DNA of 51,149 nucleotides from Sphaerosporella brunnea. Lineage: Eukaryota > Ascomycota > Pezizomycetes > Pezizales > Pyronemataceae. Shown in pieces: positions 31,801 to 43,751 of the stretch. Positions within the stretch are counted from its first letter, which is position 1, and each line of letters opens with the position of its first letter. Made by a program: the position numbers and the translations under genes. The DNA is taken from contig VXIS01000341.1 of NCBI GenBank assembly GCA_008704415.1, positions 1 through 51,149 on the forward strand, in the 5' to 3' direction. The notes beneath the pieces are model-generated. The model saw nothing but the letters and a program-made list of their open reading frames with translations, ran no database searches and was not told where the DNA came from.

Positions 31801-33757
31801 CCACTTCAATTGTTCCAGGAGGTGGTATTAATCATATTAATCAATCCGTCCAGGCTGGAAGGACTGAAAAGAAATCACTCAAACGCTTGAGTTCTGGGGT
31901 ACCGGCGCCCTCCGAACTAATGAATGATTCAGAGGACTCCCCTGCCAAATTCCAACAGTCTCCCAGGGGGTCCTACTAATAGCGACTCCAGATATTCACC
32001 CGATGAAGACAGCTCTAGCTCTCTGGATTGGCAGAACCTTCAAATTTGCAAATTTACCTCGTGAAATGGTTCGATCATTCATTATCGTCAAACCACTTGT
32101 CGATGAGCCAAGATCTCTGTTATGTAAAAACCTCCCTCTCTTTCTCGTTTTCGCTTTGCCCGGCGATGTGCCCGTGCATCGTATTTGCTAGAACGAAGGT
32201 AACGATGGCACCGCGAATTCTCTCCACCGCCTTGAAGATGTGTCTGCTCGCCTCTGCCGCTGGATTCAGAGATGAGACCACGGCACCCCATGAAGATGTC
32301 TCTAAGGCTCTCCACGCGCATGGCCTCCACAACCGCGCCCCCCCCCCCCCCGGAAGCCGGCCACCACTGGTCTTCCCCCAACCCCACCACCAGCACCGAC
32401 ACGGGGCTCAGCAGCACTGCGAGCTGGATAGCGGTCTCTAGTACTCAAGGACGTCGACTGCTTTGGATTGCTAAGCGGTGAAGCCTTTTCGTTGATTACA
32501 TGCGGCAATACCCTCAACCGGTAAGTGTCTTTTCAAAGCCCAAAGCCAACGGTGATGATCAGAGTATCCAACCGGAAATTTGGCTGATCATGGGTTGTCA
32601 CTCGATACTCATATCACTCCACACAGACACCAAAACGTGAGGAAACGTCGTCCACAAACAGCCACGACAAAGAGATTCAGTCAAGGAATGTGTGTTGAGA
32701 CAGGTCCGGAAAACCCCACACTGGCTGCAGCTATACATTCGAGCAGGGTTTCCATGAGAACTCCCATTACAGACTTGCAGACTCCTCGACGAGCCCCACG
32801 AGCCCATAGATTTCCTCAAATCCTGCAACTCTGATTCTGGATGATCGGCGAACGGCATGAGCCGCTCAGGCGGGCCCATGTGGCTTGAAATGCAATACCG
32901 AATATGGAAAGTTAGGCTTGCAACACTTGCCCGCTCTAGAAAGATTTCGACTCATTTTTGCGACTTTGTGATGGTTTGCTGTGGATTGGGAGTGCCCCGA
33001 CCTGTCGATCGACTTCTCGTGGCAGGAAGAGGGTTCGAGGCTCTGCAATGGAAGTAGTTGTGGTTATATACATAAGTGCTGGTCTAGAGCTTGGAGAATT
33101 TGAAACGAGGGGGTGATATGGATTATCATTGTTGCCTCCAGTTGAAACTACTATTGTTGTCCACCGAATGAGTTTGCCACGATGAATCACCAACTGAAGT
33201 GCTTCTTGTGGAGCAAGCAGAGGCTGCAGGTGGACGGGCAAAGGCACGCTTGCAGACACCTAAACAAGAGGATTTGGCTAGGGCCTCTCTCGAACTTGCT
33301 ACATGCCAATGTCGAATGGATTCAGCCATACATCGAACTCAATCTCGCGGACATATACCCGCCCCCCCATCCATGCGGAAACTAAATGAAATCAGTCCTA
33401 ACCGAACGTCGTTTCGGCGGTTCAAACATAGGGTCACAGTGTAGCACTCGGTACTGATGACTGCAAACAACAATGCAACAGCCACTTTGATCATCAACAC
33501 ACAACTGCTCGGCTGGGGACGATGGCTAGATTGGCAAAATCCTGGGGCTTATACGCATGCACGATTGCTGAATTGAATTCCTCAAAGAAATATACATGGC
33601 CGAACTTTTTACTCACCTACGTGCACTCACGATTATTCAACCGTAGAACAATTTCGCCACGAATTAACGCGGCAAAAACAAAAACCCCCCCTTCAAGAAA
33701 TTAACATATACTCGCAACAAAACAAGCGCTATACCCTCCTGTAGCTATAGTGCCCCT
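28839..33757. other. gene-free stretch
   Basis: Almost 5 kb with no gene I can support on either strand. The first 100 nt are the LPMO promoter/leader, with T tracts on the plus strand. The remaining frames (up to about 142 codons) have mixed, unconserved-looking translations without domains or clear splice patterns. It may be decayed repeat sequence. A C tract lies at 32338-32351. Confidence 0.5.
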
Positions 33758-34345
33758 TCACCCAACACTCCTCGGACTGAGAGCGACGGATTTCCTCCCA
33801 CTGGCAGCAACATCCCACCTGATCAGCCGCCACTCGATAGCCGAATTCAGCACCTCGTGAAACCCTGGCAACACACCGTCTTGACACGTCCTCCCCAAGC
33901 TCGGCAGCTTGAGGTCTGCGGTTCTCGGCGTGGCAACATCCGCCACGCACATTTTCTGCCGCCGTGGATCCACCTCGAGAGCACCGAGCTTTACCGACGG
34001 CGGCGGTATGAAGAGCGGGGTGAGGTTTGGGTTCTCGAAGCGACTCGTGAACGACTTGGAACGGAATACCGGGTACGGCGCGAACTCGGAGCTGTGGGTG
34101 TTGCTCGGGGACGCTTGCGTGTCGTGGCGGGTTCGGCGTGGCTTCTTCGAAGAGACGGAAGGAAGCGGTAGCGGCACCGGCGCCGAAGCCGTGGGCTTAC
34201 GCTTTCTGGTATTGGCAGGGGGGGGAAGCCTATATGAGGCCGAGACAGGAGGTGATGATGATGATGACGATGATGATGTTGCCGTCTCCGAGCCGGCACC
34301 ATGATCCTTTCTTGCCTCGCCCCCCGGGGCGGAATGCGGCAACAT
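33758..34345 (-). CDS. tentative Ser/Pro-rich hypothetical protein
   Basis: 195 residues from MLPHSAPGGEARKDHG. There is an eight-Ser run encoded by a TCATCATC-type repeat, then SYRLPPPANTRKRKPTAS, a basic KKPRR cluster that could be a nuclear localisation signal, FAPYPVFRSKSFTSRF, and ADLKLPSLGRTCQDGVLPGF near the end. The frame continues 53 codons further upstream, but the internal Met looks better. No family recognised. It is one of very few long frames in an 8 kb gene-poor stretch. It could also be an open frame by chance. Confidence 0.4.
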   Translation of the reverse strand: MLPHSAPGGEARKDHGAGSETATSSSSSSSSPPVSASYRLPPPANTRKRKPTASAPVPLPLPSVSSKKPRRTRHDTQASPSNTHSSEFAPYPVFRSKSFTSRFENPNLTPLFIPPPSVKLGALEVDPRRQKMCVADVATPRTADLKLPSLGRTCQDGVLPGFHEVLNSAIEWRLIRWDVAASGRKSVALSPRSVG

Positions 34346-36314
34346 CGAAATCGAAAGGTGCGTGGTTCCGACCGGATCATAAACTTTCAGGGCTGATCGG
34401 ATCGAACTTGCGAGTCCCCCAAGCAGTTGTGCGTGAAAGCTTCCTCTGGTGACCAAAAGGGTTCTAGCTTCAGTTTCGTACCGGCCAAGCGCGGTAATAA
34501 ACATCGAACTCGTAACAAACGGGGGGGGGGGTTACGGTCTGTCTCAGTGAGTTGCAGATCACCTGTCATGGCCACATAACTCCGATACTTATGCGGGGCC
34601 GTGCCTGTTGTGGGTGACAATGATCCGAAGGCCACCCCGGTGCCGGGTGATGGCTCATGTTCAAAAGCGCACGATCATGTTGAACAATGAAACGGAAAGG
34701 TGGCTGGGGCCCTTTTTTCTTATCCTCCTTACATAACAAAAGGCCTGAAGTGGGGGTTGCGGAGTTCCTTTGTTCCTAGATAGTCCATGCGTTTCAGCTT
34801 CGTCGACAAGTTGTATGATTATCCCCTTCCAAGCTGTTAAAAACCCCTCATCACTTTCCATCCTCATGATAAGCAATAAATGTACACCAAAGACAGCACC
34901 GAGCGATCCATGAGTCGAAGGCGAGGCCAGATTCGGTGGAGTGGGCGAAAACAGCTGACGAAACACAGGAAAGCTTCTCGCAGTTGCCAGGAAGAACAAA
35001 AGTGCCGACTTGGAGGATACAGCACCACCGCAAATGCACACGGAAGAAGGCCATCTCTATGTGAGCGGCAGCCAAGTGGCTTTCAGCAGCTTCATACAAC
35101 CGTGCGGGCTTAAAAATGAGTTTTTTCCACAATACGGCCAAGAGCCCTTGCGCGCATATATCCTTGGTGCGGATTTCTTTGATCCCTTTTCCTCAAGAGG
35201 CGCAGGCCCCGCAGTCGGATCTTAGCCTAGGGGTAGCATTGTCTCTTCTCTTACATATGTCATGGCCGCAAGCGGCCGAATACAATGTGATTAAACAAGC
35301 AAACGGTCAAGAGGCCACCATTGGGTTTCTTGGGAAGGCCCTGTCCACGCGCTTAATTAAGCGAGTCTGCCGAATCCCCCGCACTCAACGTTAACACAAA
35401 GGGCACTTCACCATGGACAGAAAAAAAAAAAAAAAAAGGCTGTTTGGTTGATGCAGAAACCCAACAGGCAGATTTCCAGGTGGCCGTTTCCGGTCTCGAA
35501 TGCTCCAGCCGCGGAGGCGAGGCCGTCGGCCGAGTGGATGCAAATCCTATCGACATGTGCGGGCAGGTGAGGTGAGGTGTTGCGGCGACTTGTGAGAGCC
35601 AGGAAACAGTCCCTATCAGCCGCTGACGCATAAGGGCAGCTCCGGGTCTGAGCTGAAAAAAAAAAAAAAAAAAAAAAAAAAAAACAGGGCTGAGCGGAGC
35701 TGGAACCCATAAACCGTTACATCGCGGCGAGGCTGGACGTCATGGATGGGTAGGTATTCTGCGGTTTCGCTTTGGCTGTCACTCATGTAAGGTATACCAG
35801 ATCGGGTACATCTAACTGGCGCTTAGCCCTCACATGAACAAACATCAAAGTACTTCACATGCATATGTATAGACGTGGAACCGCATATGTAGGGGATGCA
35901 AATGTAACTCTACATGGGGCGCTTCCAGGCGTACCTTGCAAGTTGGAGGTCACGACGTACTCGATTGACTTTGCGAGAGAAATGAAATTGACCGCGCAAA
36001 AAAGTAAACAACCACAGATCAACAGCAGTGAAGCAAAAGGGCGTATATGTACTTCAGTATGTATAAACAAAGTTTTGATTAAAAACAGATACAAGAAATT
36101 TCGAAAAAAAATAAAATCGCATGCATATAACCCAACCCCAGGTATGCCGAATAAAAAAGGAGAGTGATATGATAAGAACGAACGACTCCCAGCCCATAAA
36201 TACATGCTCCAAAAGATCCCAATTTTCAACGACCTCGAAAAACATCGTACACATGCAAGCAAAAAAAAAAAAAAAAGCACACGGAAATTTAGGCTTTATA
36301 CCCACGAGACCACC
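34346..36314. other. gene-free stretch with poly-A-tailed segment
   Basis: No gene supported. It contains a G tract near 34521-34531, a copy of the motif CATGGCCGCAAGCGGCCGAA at about 35264-35283, A tracts at 35420-35437 and 35655-35684, and an A tract near 36261-36276. Part of the right edge is the 3' side of the RNase H-like gene. Confidence 0.55.
35420..35684 (+). repeat. segment bounded by two long A tracts
   Basis: A 17-18 base A run at 35420-35437, about 218 bp of moderately GC-rich unique-looking sequence, then a 29-30 base A run ending at 35684. The arrangement resembles a short retroposed segment with an A tail. No target duplication or Pol III box is clear, so the origin is open. 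Confidence 0.35.
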
Positions 36315-37466
36315 CTAACCCCTTCCGCAACTCATACAGGCCTGATGGTACTGGGGAGGAAAATATCCGTAATTATTTGGCATCCCCGTTGCCACAGGAG
36401 AAATCCCAGGGGACCAATACCCTGGCCATCCCGTAAATTGCTGCGAACGATGAGGCGGTGGCACCGGGAAGACGTATGGCGAGCCTGGGGCCGACTTGTT
36501 TGGAATTGGTTCGAAAACGAACGGCTTTGTCGACGGCTTCCGTCCCTGGGACTCGAGGGAGGCTGCCAAACCCGTAGCATCCGTGTTCACCGCCTCGGAA
36601 ACCGTCCACACTCTGACACCAACTCCTCTTGCCTCAAGTTCCTCGACCAAATCCAGAATCGCCTTCCATGCTGCCGCATTTGCAACGGCTTTCTTTCCGC
36701 GGGCTCGCGTCCATCCGTTGGCTTTCCATGTGTACACGCAAGAGGACAATGCGTGCATGATCCGCCGCGAATCCGTCACCAACACCACGTTCCGTGCCTC
36801 GGGCCACTCTTTCTGGCCGTTCGTCACGTTGAGAAGGCCAAGGACCTGCTTGAGCACCAACTCGGTGGCATAGAGCTCGGCATGAAGTCGAGTGCGTGTT
36901 CGCTCGTGCGGGCTGAGAGGAACCGAACCGGATCGATTTCTTGGGCTGCCAGGACCGTGGAAGATGCCGTAGGTAAGGGAGTTGCCGGCGGGGCTCACGC
37001 GGCCAGCAATGCTTATGATGATGCAGGAGGGGTCGATATATGTGTCAAGCTTGCGGTTGACAGGCTCTTTCGTTCGATGGAAGGCAAGGCCTGGTGTCCA
37101 CAGTGTATGGGAGAGACCAGTGCATGGGCAATATGACGATACGAGAGCTGGGTCCACAACGGTTTGCGGAAAGCCCAAAAGCCGTGAGGTGAATGTTCGG
37201 GTGTATTTTTCGAAGCCGGCAGCAATCGAGGTGATGGAGGGAGGAAGTCGAGGGTATGAGCGACGTGGTGGAGAGAACTCTTGGATTGGGCTTCCGGAGT
37301 CCGAAGAGGCCGAGGATATCGTGGAGCCCTCGGAAGCAAGTAGGGAAGGAGTGATGCTCGGTGAGGTGGGAGTTGAGGTGTCCTCATGGTACGAGAATTG
37401 GATAGAGAGAGTTTGCGGTTCAGCCCTGAATGAGGGGGGAGCAGAGGAAGTCCTTGACCTTGACAT
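36315..37466 (-). CDS. RNase H-fold domain protein
   Basis: 383 residues from MSRSRTSSAPPSFR. The first 80 residues are Ser/Pro-rich. Residues about 125-305 look like a fungal type-1 RNase H domain: DTYIDPSC (Asp145, normally TDGSC), GIFHGPGSP, RLHAELYATELVL (Glu197), VVLVTDSRRIMHAL (Asp232), then WKANGWTRARGKKAVANAAA and NTDATGLAASLE (Asp296). All four acidic positions of the DEDD set appear present. The C-terminal 75 residues are Pro/Gly/Tyr-rich and end CMSCGRG. The known role of this fold is cleavage of RNA in RNA-DNA hybrids; activity here is unproven. The start at 37466 fits a TATA-like ATATTTATAA at about 37560-37570; the frame extends 103 codons upstream through it. No reverse transcriptase is adjacent. 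Confidence 0.8.
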   Translation of the reverse strand: MSRSRTSSAPPSFRAEPQTLSIQFSYHEDTSTPTSPSITPSLLASEGSTISSASSDSGSPIQEFSPPRRSYPRLPPSITSIAAGFEKYTRTFTSRLLGFPQTVVDPALVSSYCPCTGLSHTLWTPGLAFHRTKEPVNRKLDTYIDPSCIIISIAGRVSPAGNSLTYGIFHGPGSPRNRSGSVPLSPHERTRTRLHAELYATELVLKQVLGLLNVTNGQKEWPEARNVVLVTDSRRIMHALSSCVYTWKANGWTRARGKKAVANAAAWKAILDLVEELEARGVGVRVWTVSEAVNTDATGLAASLESQGRKPSTKPFVFEPIPNKSAPGSPYVFPVPPPHRSQQFTGWPGYWSPGISPVATGMPNNYGYFPPQYHQACMSCGRG

Positions 37467-37559
37467 GTCGAAGCGAATATCTCGAATAAGGTTTACTGTT
37501 TTGTGATTTACTGTAAGCCGATGATCAAGGAGAGCGGATCCACGGTGGGAACCTGCACT

Positions 37560-37570
37560 ATTATAAATAT
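37560..37570 (-). promoter_or_regulatory. TATA-like box of the RNase H-like gene
   Basis: Minus-strand CAATATTTATAATAG, about 100 nt upstream of the chosen ATG at 37466. Its position favours this start over the longer in-frame Met at 37775, which would lie upstream of the box. Confidence 0.4.
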
Positions 37571-40500
37571 TGGAGCTCGGAGGCACCATTCGCTGGGTTC
37601 CCGGGTTCAGTACGCAAAAGGGATGCTGGCGAGGTGTATTTGATTCACTTTCTGAGCGCTGCATTTCCCGTTTGTCCACAATGGGACGTGATCCTCGTTG
37701 TGTCTGGGCAATTCTGGACCCCAATCCATGGAAGCGGGGTGGGCAAGAACCGAGACATTCCCAACGATGTACCAAGAATGTACCACGGCGAATGCGCGGG
37801 GAGGCCGGTGCCGCCTGCCGTCATGCCTGACTTTGCCAGCAATCATGGTTTGTGCCGCTTCATCTGGTGGCGGCCAAGAAGCGGAGATGGACACCAATCA
37901 TGAATGGAAGAATTTCATAAGAACGCTCGCTAAGACTGCTACCTGGATGTTTCACTGCATGACGGCCCTGGTTACATACCTCCTGGGTCTCTCCGTTGTG
38001 CGCGAAGGCGGTCCAAGAAATATGCCGCCGGCGGTAGCTGGTTGCGTTGCGAACCGGGACTGATCATCTTTGTCTGGTCTTCCCGACATTTGGTGGCTGG
38101 CTATTACAGGTCCATCGGTGTCACCTGCAACGGCAATCCAGGCACGCTTCGGGACTCCACTGTTCAACGCACGGCCCACTCCGCAGCATCGACTTCGCGG
38201 CGATCATCAGAGCTGAACAGCCAGCGCCTGCTCATTCAGTCGGTGTTGCGGTGCTTTCTCCGTCCATCGGCTCTCGGACACGTGGGTGTCTCAGTTCTCA
38301 CAGATTTGAGATTTTTTCGTGCAGGTCAGATGGGTTTGGCGCACAGTCGTGAACATTGTCTCGGACGGTTTTGCCGCAGTCGATCCTTATTCCGAGCTGG
38401 AACAAGCCGACAGAGCTGATAAGCAAGGGCTACATCGCCCTCTGAAAACTGCAGGGGAAGACCCATAATGCACTTGCGTGGAGAGTCATGCACCTCTCAA
38501 TCCAACCAGTCTACGACCACCCTCAGGCCTCGAGTCCATGCAGAAGCGTGAAAATGCGATGCTGCGTAGAGTTGAAAATCAAAGTGTAGAGCACCTCGCC
38601 GCAGTGCCCGGACATCAAGGCCGAGTTCTTCGCGGTGGATCTCCATCGGCAAGCGCGGACATGGCCAGCTCGGATGGACGGCCCTGGAGCAGGAGCCTCG
38701 CCTCGCAGTGCCTGTGCGCGGTCGATCATTTCCCATTCCTAATGCGGCTGGGCGTCCATGCGCTCGATGCAGCATGACGCCAACACTCTGCTGCGGGCCA
38801 GATTGAAAGCGACGAGCCACCGCGCATCGAATCTGCAATTGCGTCCGCCTTCACGATGCCCCCACCGTTTGCGCGGTCTTGGTGGACTCAAAGGTGCAGA
38901 CAGACTGGGTGCGGCTGGCAGGCCCCCGCCCCGTGCTTGACGGCAGGGAAACCGGGTGCTCGCTGGCTGGTCGTCGCATATCTGATCCCATCCCGCCGGA
39001 GCGTTCTGAACGGCCAATGCAGCCGACAGCTTGAGAGCTGCCGCGCGAGACGCGAGGCCCCCCGACGCCGAGATGCGACGGCTTCCTGCAAGCACGAAGC
39101 ACACCGCAAAGTTGTCTGTTTGAAGACAGAGTTTCCGCTCAGCACGGCTTGTTTGCCAAGCTTGTGGCGCGTATCACAAACGCCACTTGCACGCGCGTGT
39201 CTCTGCATCGAGGCTACTTCAAGCCTAGCTTGGTCGGAAATTGAGGGCTTCGCAGCACGCCCTCTCATTTGCGTTTGGGCCTGCCTGAGGGCTAGAGATG
39301 GAGCACGGAAGTGGCATTCGAGAGCGCCTTGCAGATGGTGGTGGCTGTCCGCTGTCATATCCGAGGTTTCCACCCTGGCCGTGCCGTTTGGCGGGAAAAC
39401 GTTGCGGTTGTCCTACAGAGGGGAGGGGCTGAGTTGTCCCCTCGACTCGACTGTATTCCCTGGCCGCCGCAGCAGGGACCTGCGGCTCGACCGCGGGCTA
39501 GAAATCTCTGTCCGTCCATCACACTCGGCTAACATGATAGGTCCGGATCCGATCGCCCATCGTCGCAGGGATCGCGCATTCATTGAGATCTCTGGCCGCT
39601 GGCCTTGCCAACGCATTTGATTTAGGGTCCAGAGCCATCCTTTGGGGCCTCCTTACATTCTTCGCGAGTTTCCAAGGGAAAATATCACGTGCGGGATATG
39701 CGATGTGTATTTGGGGTTGCGTTCAAGTGCACTTGGGAAGTCATAGAGTGTCCCAGATCGACGACGACATGGCACAGCGAGAAGTGCAGCCAGCCAAAGC
39801 CCAAAAGGCAGCTTCGTGACCGACTGTGGAGGACTTTAAGTTCGCTCAAGCGAGTGGGAGGCCAAAGGACCCATAGCTACGCATCCCCTCAAAAGAGGTG
39901 CTCGTGCAAACAAACCGATACTTAGACCTGTCCTTTCGGATATCCGAAGCCTTTCCTCTCCGACATCCGAAGCCTGACCTTCCTTTGGATGCAACAGTTG
40001 GCTACCTCGCAACCAGCGGAAGCAACCACAGGGTTCACGGGATTGGGCAGGGTCCAAGGCGAAGCTTGTTTCTGTTCGAGACCGGGTTTTAAACAATGAA
40101 AACGGAAACGGCTAATCGCCACAAGGCCGTTGAGCTCGTGGAACACTCAAAGCAGGGTTGCCTATCCCGTTCGCTTCTGATAGGCTCTCGTATTCTCTCA
40201 AGCCATCCAAGGCTGCTGGGCGGTTTTGGTGCGGTCCAATATGGTTGCAGGGCACTCACTCTCACACCACACACACAAAACAATTGCAAAAAAAAAAAAT
40301 GAAGTTATCCCGCGTCGCCGATGCATTTTCAGTGCTTGCAAGGACGCAGACGGCTGCCATGTGTTAGTATGCAGTATGCAGGGAACTGGATGGTCAAGCC
40401 ATTTGAGAGGGATTTCCGGGACTGACTGGCCGCATCTGTGGTTTCCTGACACTCCGGATCCTGACTTCAGATATGAAGTAAGCGCGTTTAATCGCCGGAA

Positions 40501-41155
40501 TACTGGCTGGAAGACTGACACCAGCCGCTTTAAGCTTTCCTTGACATTTCCAGCACTGGTAAGCGGATGTCTGCGGCCGTGCTAAGATGACACCTGCCAG
40601 CCAGCCAGAGCTTGGGGTTGGTGGGATCAGGCATAAATCTACTACTAGGTGAATTTGTTTGGCGGTTAGATGTCACCAAGCAGGTTGATCACACATATGC
40701 ATCACCGCAGTGTTGACGGCTTTCACACCGCTAAAGAAGCTGAAGCCCCACTGAAACACCAGTAGTTATGCGAAGGCGCCTGCCATGAAGTTTCAACCAT
40801 AAATTTGGCAAGGAACAGGTTTCTCCTGACCTGCTAACCTGCCGGACTGTGCTCTTGGGTGAGAATCCATGACCCAGAGTAGAAAGTACCAAAGCAATCA
40901 ATGGATCAAAGGGTTTTGATGGCCATAGGCGACTCAACCATCAACACGCTCTGTCTGGAATCTTCACACATATTCGACCTTCAACATGTTCAAAGCCGCT
41001 AGCATGCATGAAAACTCCCGAAGAGGAAAAAAAAGCGTCACGCTAGCACAGAGCCGCTAACCCTACATCAAACTTCACGTCGATCCTCAACACATCTTGC
41101 AAACAACCGACCGAGAAAATCTTCGGACCACTCAACCGATCAACCGCCCTCCACA
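37571..41155. other. gene-free stretch
   Basis: No gene supported in about 3.6 kb between the divergent RNase H-like (-) and NSA1 (+) genes. The longest frame (38856-39620, +) is Arg/Cys/Trp-rich without domain or splice logic and overlaps equally poor antisense frames. An inexact duplication, CGGATATCCGAAGCC / CGACATCCGAAGCC, lies near 39937-39975. The last 100 nt are a C/A-rich leader of NSA1. Confidence 0.5.
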
Positions 41156-42504
41156 ATGCGGCTTCTAGTTGGCGACGATGTCGGCCAGGCAAAGGGTAAT
41201 GTCCAATGTGTATTCGGTGTTCTCATTCTCGCTGTTTACTGACACGCGACCGCAGTCATCGAGACCTCAGCTGGAATAGACACCACACTTGCAACCTCTA
41301 AACGCGCAACGACGAACTCCTTCTTTCCTCCTTCTCGCACGCGTCCAATCCAACACGCTCTACGTGTTCGTTACGCAGATCGGGAGAATCTGGTACTTTG
41401 CCACCCCGTCCTAACTTCAGAACATGCTGACCACCTGTACAGGCGGCAGTGTTCTCGAGAGGCGGTTTACTCCGAATTTTCGATCCTTTGTCTTCTCCCA
41501 GCAGTCCCGACATCCATTTCTCCCACACCCTTGATGTCCCGGTGGACACCGACACCCTCGCTCTCGGTGTTGTCGGAACCACGCTTTACGCCGCTACCAC
41601 CATCGGCCAGCTTCTGTTCCTGAACCTCGATTCCGGCGAGGTCCGTACGATCACGGTCCCAGGGCCCATCAGTGCTTTTGCCGTATCTTCAGACTTGAGC
41701 GCTATTGCAACAGGTGGCGAAGGAAGAGAAATCGAGGTGCTCAAGGCTACTGGAGACGGAAAATTCGAGCCGGCTTGGAAGTCAAGAAACGTCAAGCCCG
41801 ACCACCTGAAACTTGAGGTCCCTCGGCACCCCAGCCAGATCGTGTTCCTGCCGTCAGCCGAGGGGACTTGGCGGTTGATTGTGGCGTCACATTGGGGACA
41901 TCTGAGAGTGTACGACTCCGCGGTTGCAAAGCGGCCTGTGTTTACCGCTGAACCATCCAAGACCGGAATCCAGGCGTTGAGACCCCACCCGCTTTCAGAG
42001 ATCCCAAGCGCGGAAGAGCCCCTGGTTGCGGCCAAGGGTATGGAGTCCGACAGGGCGCATCTGGTGCGGGATGTGAGGGTCGTCTACACCAACACTTCGG
42101 GAACGTTCTGCGTTTACAGCCTGCGTGAGCGGCGAGAGCTGGGATTGTTCAAGGGACTCGAAGGCGCGGTGAAGGGAGTTTCGGTAGATGCAGAGGCTGG
42201 GCTTGTTGCCGGCGTCGGTTTGGGAAGATACTTGGGAGTTTTCGACGCCGAAACAAGGCAACTGAAGTCGAGGGTGTACGTGAAGACGCAGGGCTGCTGT
42301 GTTGTCATCCTGAATGGCGAGGACGAGGTGCCCGAGGTGCCGGAGAAACCGGAGGAAGAGGAAGACATGTGGGAGGGTATGGAAGAGGTCAAGAGTGCGG
42401 ATAAGGGCGATATGACGGATCGGCTGGTGAAGGTTAGGGTTAAGAGGAAAAAGGACGGCCAGAGGCAGGAGGGGGGTAAGAAACCCAGGGTTGCGGCAGA
42501 GTAA
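41156..42504 (+). CDS. NSA1: Nsa1/WDR74-like 60S ribosome assembly factor (3 exons)
   Basis: Spliced model: join(41156..41195, 41256..41392, 41443..42504), 412 residues. Introns are 60 nt (GTAATG...GCAG) and 50 nt (GTACTT...ACAG, with CTAAC branch site), and the phases are consistent. The N terminus MRLLVGDDVGQAK is the family hallmark. Next come VIETSAGIDTT, IQHALRVRYADRENL joined to AAVFSRGGLLRIFDPL, and WD-type beta-propeller strands (LFLNLDSGEVRTI, LIVASHWGHLRVYDSA, VYTNTSGTFCVYSL, LGRYLGVFDAETRQL). The tail is acidic then Lys/Arg-rich. Nsa1/WDR74 is a nucleolar seven-blade propeller that joins pre-60S particles and is released by the Rix7/NVL2 ATPase. Length is normal. The second donor, GTACTT, is slightly unusual. 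Confidence 0.93.
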
Positions 42505-43751
42505 CGTTGCAGATGATCTGCTAGAGATTGCGAATACCTCCTTGTATTCTATCATTTCACCCTCGATAACATGCGTGCTGTTATGATGCATGTAATAAGA
42601 TACGGTTTACAACCGGAAAACGAATTTCAAACATCCGGAACCCTAACTAACACAGCGATCGTGGGACTGTTTTTGGAACTCTAGAGCTCGGGTTTGTTCG
42701 GATGGGCGAACCAAAAGGCGCAGGAGAACTTTTCACCCTATTCAAAAGTTTTTTGATTATTTATACAGACTTGCTTCAGCCCGTATGTTGCACAGGACAA
42801 TTTTTCCTACCCAAAATGCTCGGTTTATAAGTTTTATAACGTGCTAATACGGGAAACTAAGTACGGATCATGAACGATCTATGATTTTCCGTGCTGCAAA
42901 GATTCCGGCGAGCGTTTGTGGGGTACGTTATTATTCCTGGAGACTTGATCAGGTACCTTAAGTTGTAGACTGCGTGTACTATATCCACACTGTTTTCCGC
43001 TTATTTTTTTTATTTTTTTATTTTATTTTTAAAGAAAAAGTGTTTTCTTCCTTCATTTCATGCAACTTCTGTCCATACGTGTGTGTACCAAGACGTATCC
43101 GGTATTGTCCACATTTTCTTCAGGAAAAACGTGTAAGCGATCTCCACATATGTACACTGTCATCAACCCATCTGAATTCAATCTCCCCCGTCATCCATGG
43201 CCCCCCCGGCGCCTCCGGTAATTCCTTCCATAGTGCAGCAGCCCAGCCGTTTTTTGATACACAAGATCTCTCTGTGTCACGGTCCCTTCTGGAAAGCAAA
43301 TTCAGGACCTGCACTTGCAAGCACCATTATGCAGTCAGCGTTTCGGCCTCGCTAGAAATGGCCAATCGCAGTGGCTACTAGCACGCAAGGGTAATAGGTT
43401 CGCAGTTCCGTAAGCAGGTGAATATGATGGATCATGGAATGTCACTACATTGTCGTCTCACTTTGGATTTGGATGATAGTTTGTTCGAAAAGGTAGTGTT
43501 TGGTGGGCCAAATAAAACATTGCACACATTGTTAGAGAATGTGATTTTGATTCAATTGTGTGTGGCAGAATTAATGGACAAAGTATTCAGAACAACCCTC
43601 CTTTTCCAAAGAGAATGACATGCAAAGACAAACGAGTGAAAGATCAGACTTCACCGGCGCTATGCGGATAAGAAGACAAATCCATGAAAAATAAGTTACA
43701 CAAACGCAAGACCAATTCCTCCATCAACAGGAAAGTGCTCCCTGCACAGAA
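42505..43751. other. AT-rich intergenic region between convergent genes
   Basis: 3' ends of NSA1 (+) and Hsp20 (-) face each other across 1.25 kb. The A+T content is higher than in neighbouring sequence, with a TTATTTTT-rich block at 43002-43032. The frames are short with no domain. Nothing else is seen. Confidence 0.6.

Noticed and set aside
38856..39620. 254-codon plus-strand frame
   Set aside because: Arg/Cys/Trp-rich translation with no domain, no leader or splice logic, and overlapping antisense frames of similar quality.
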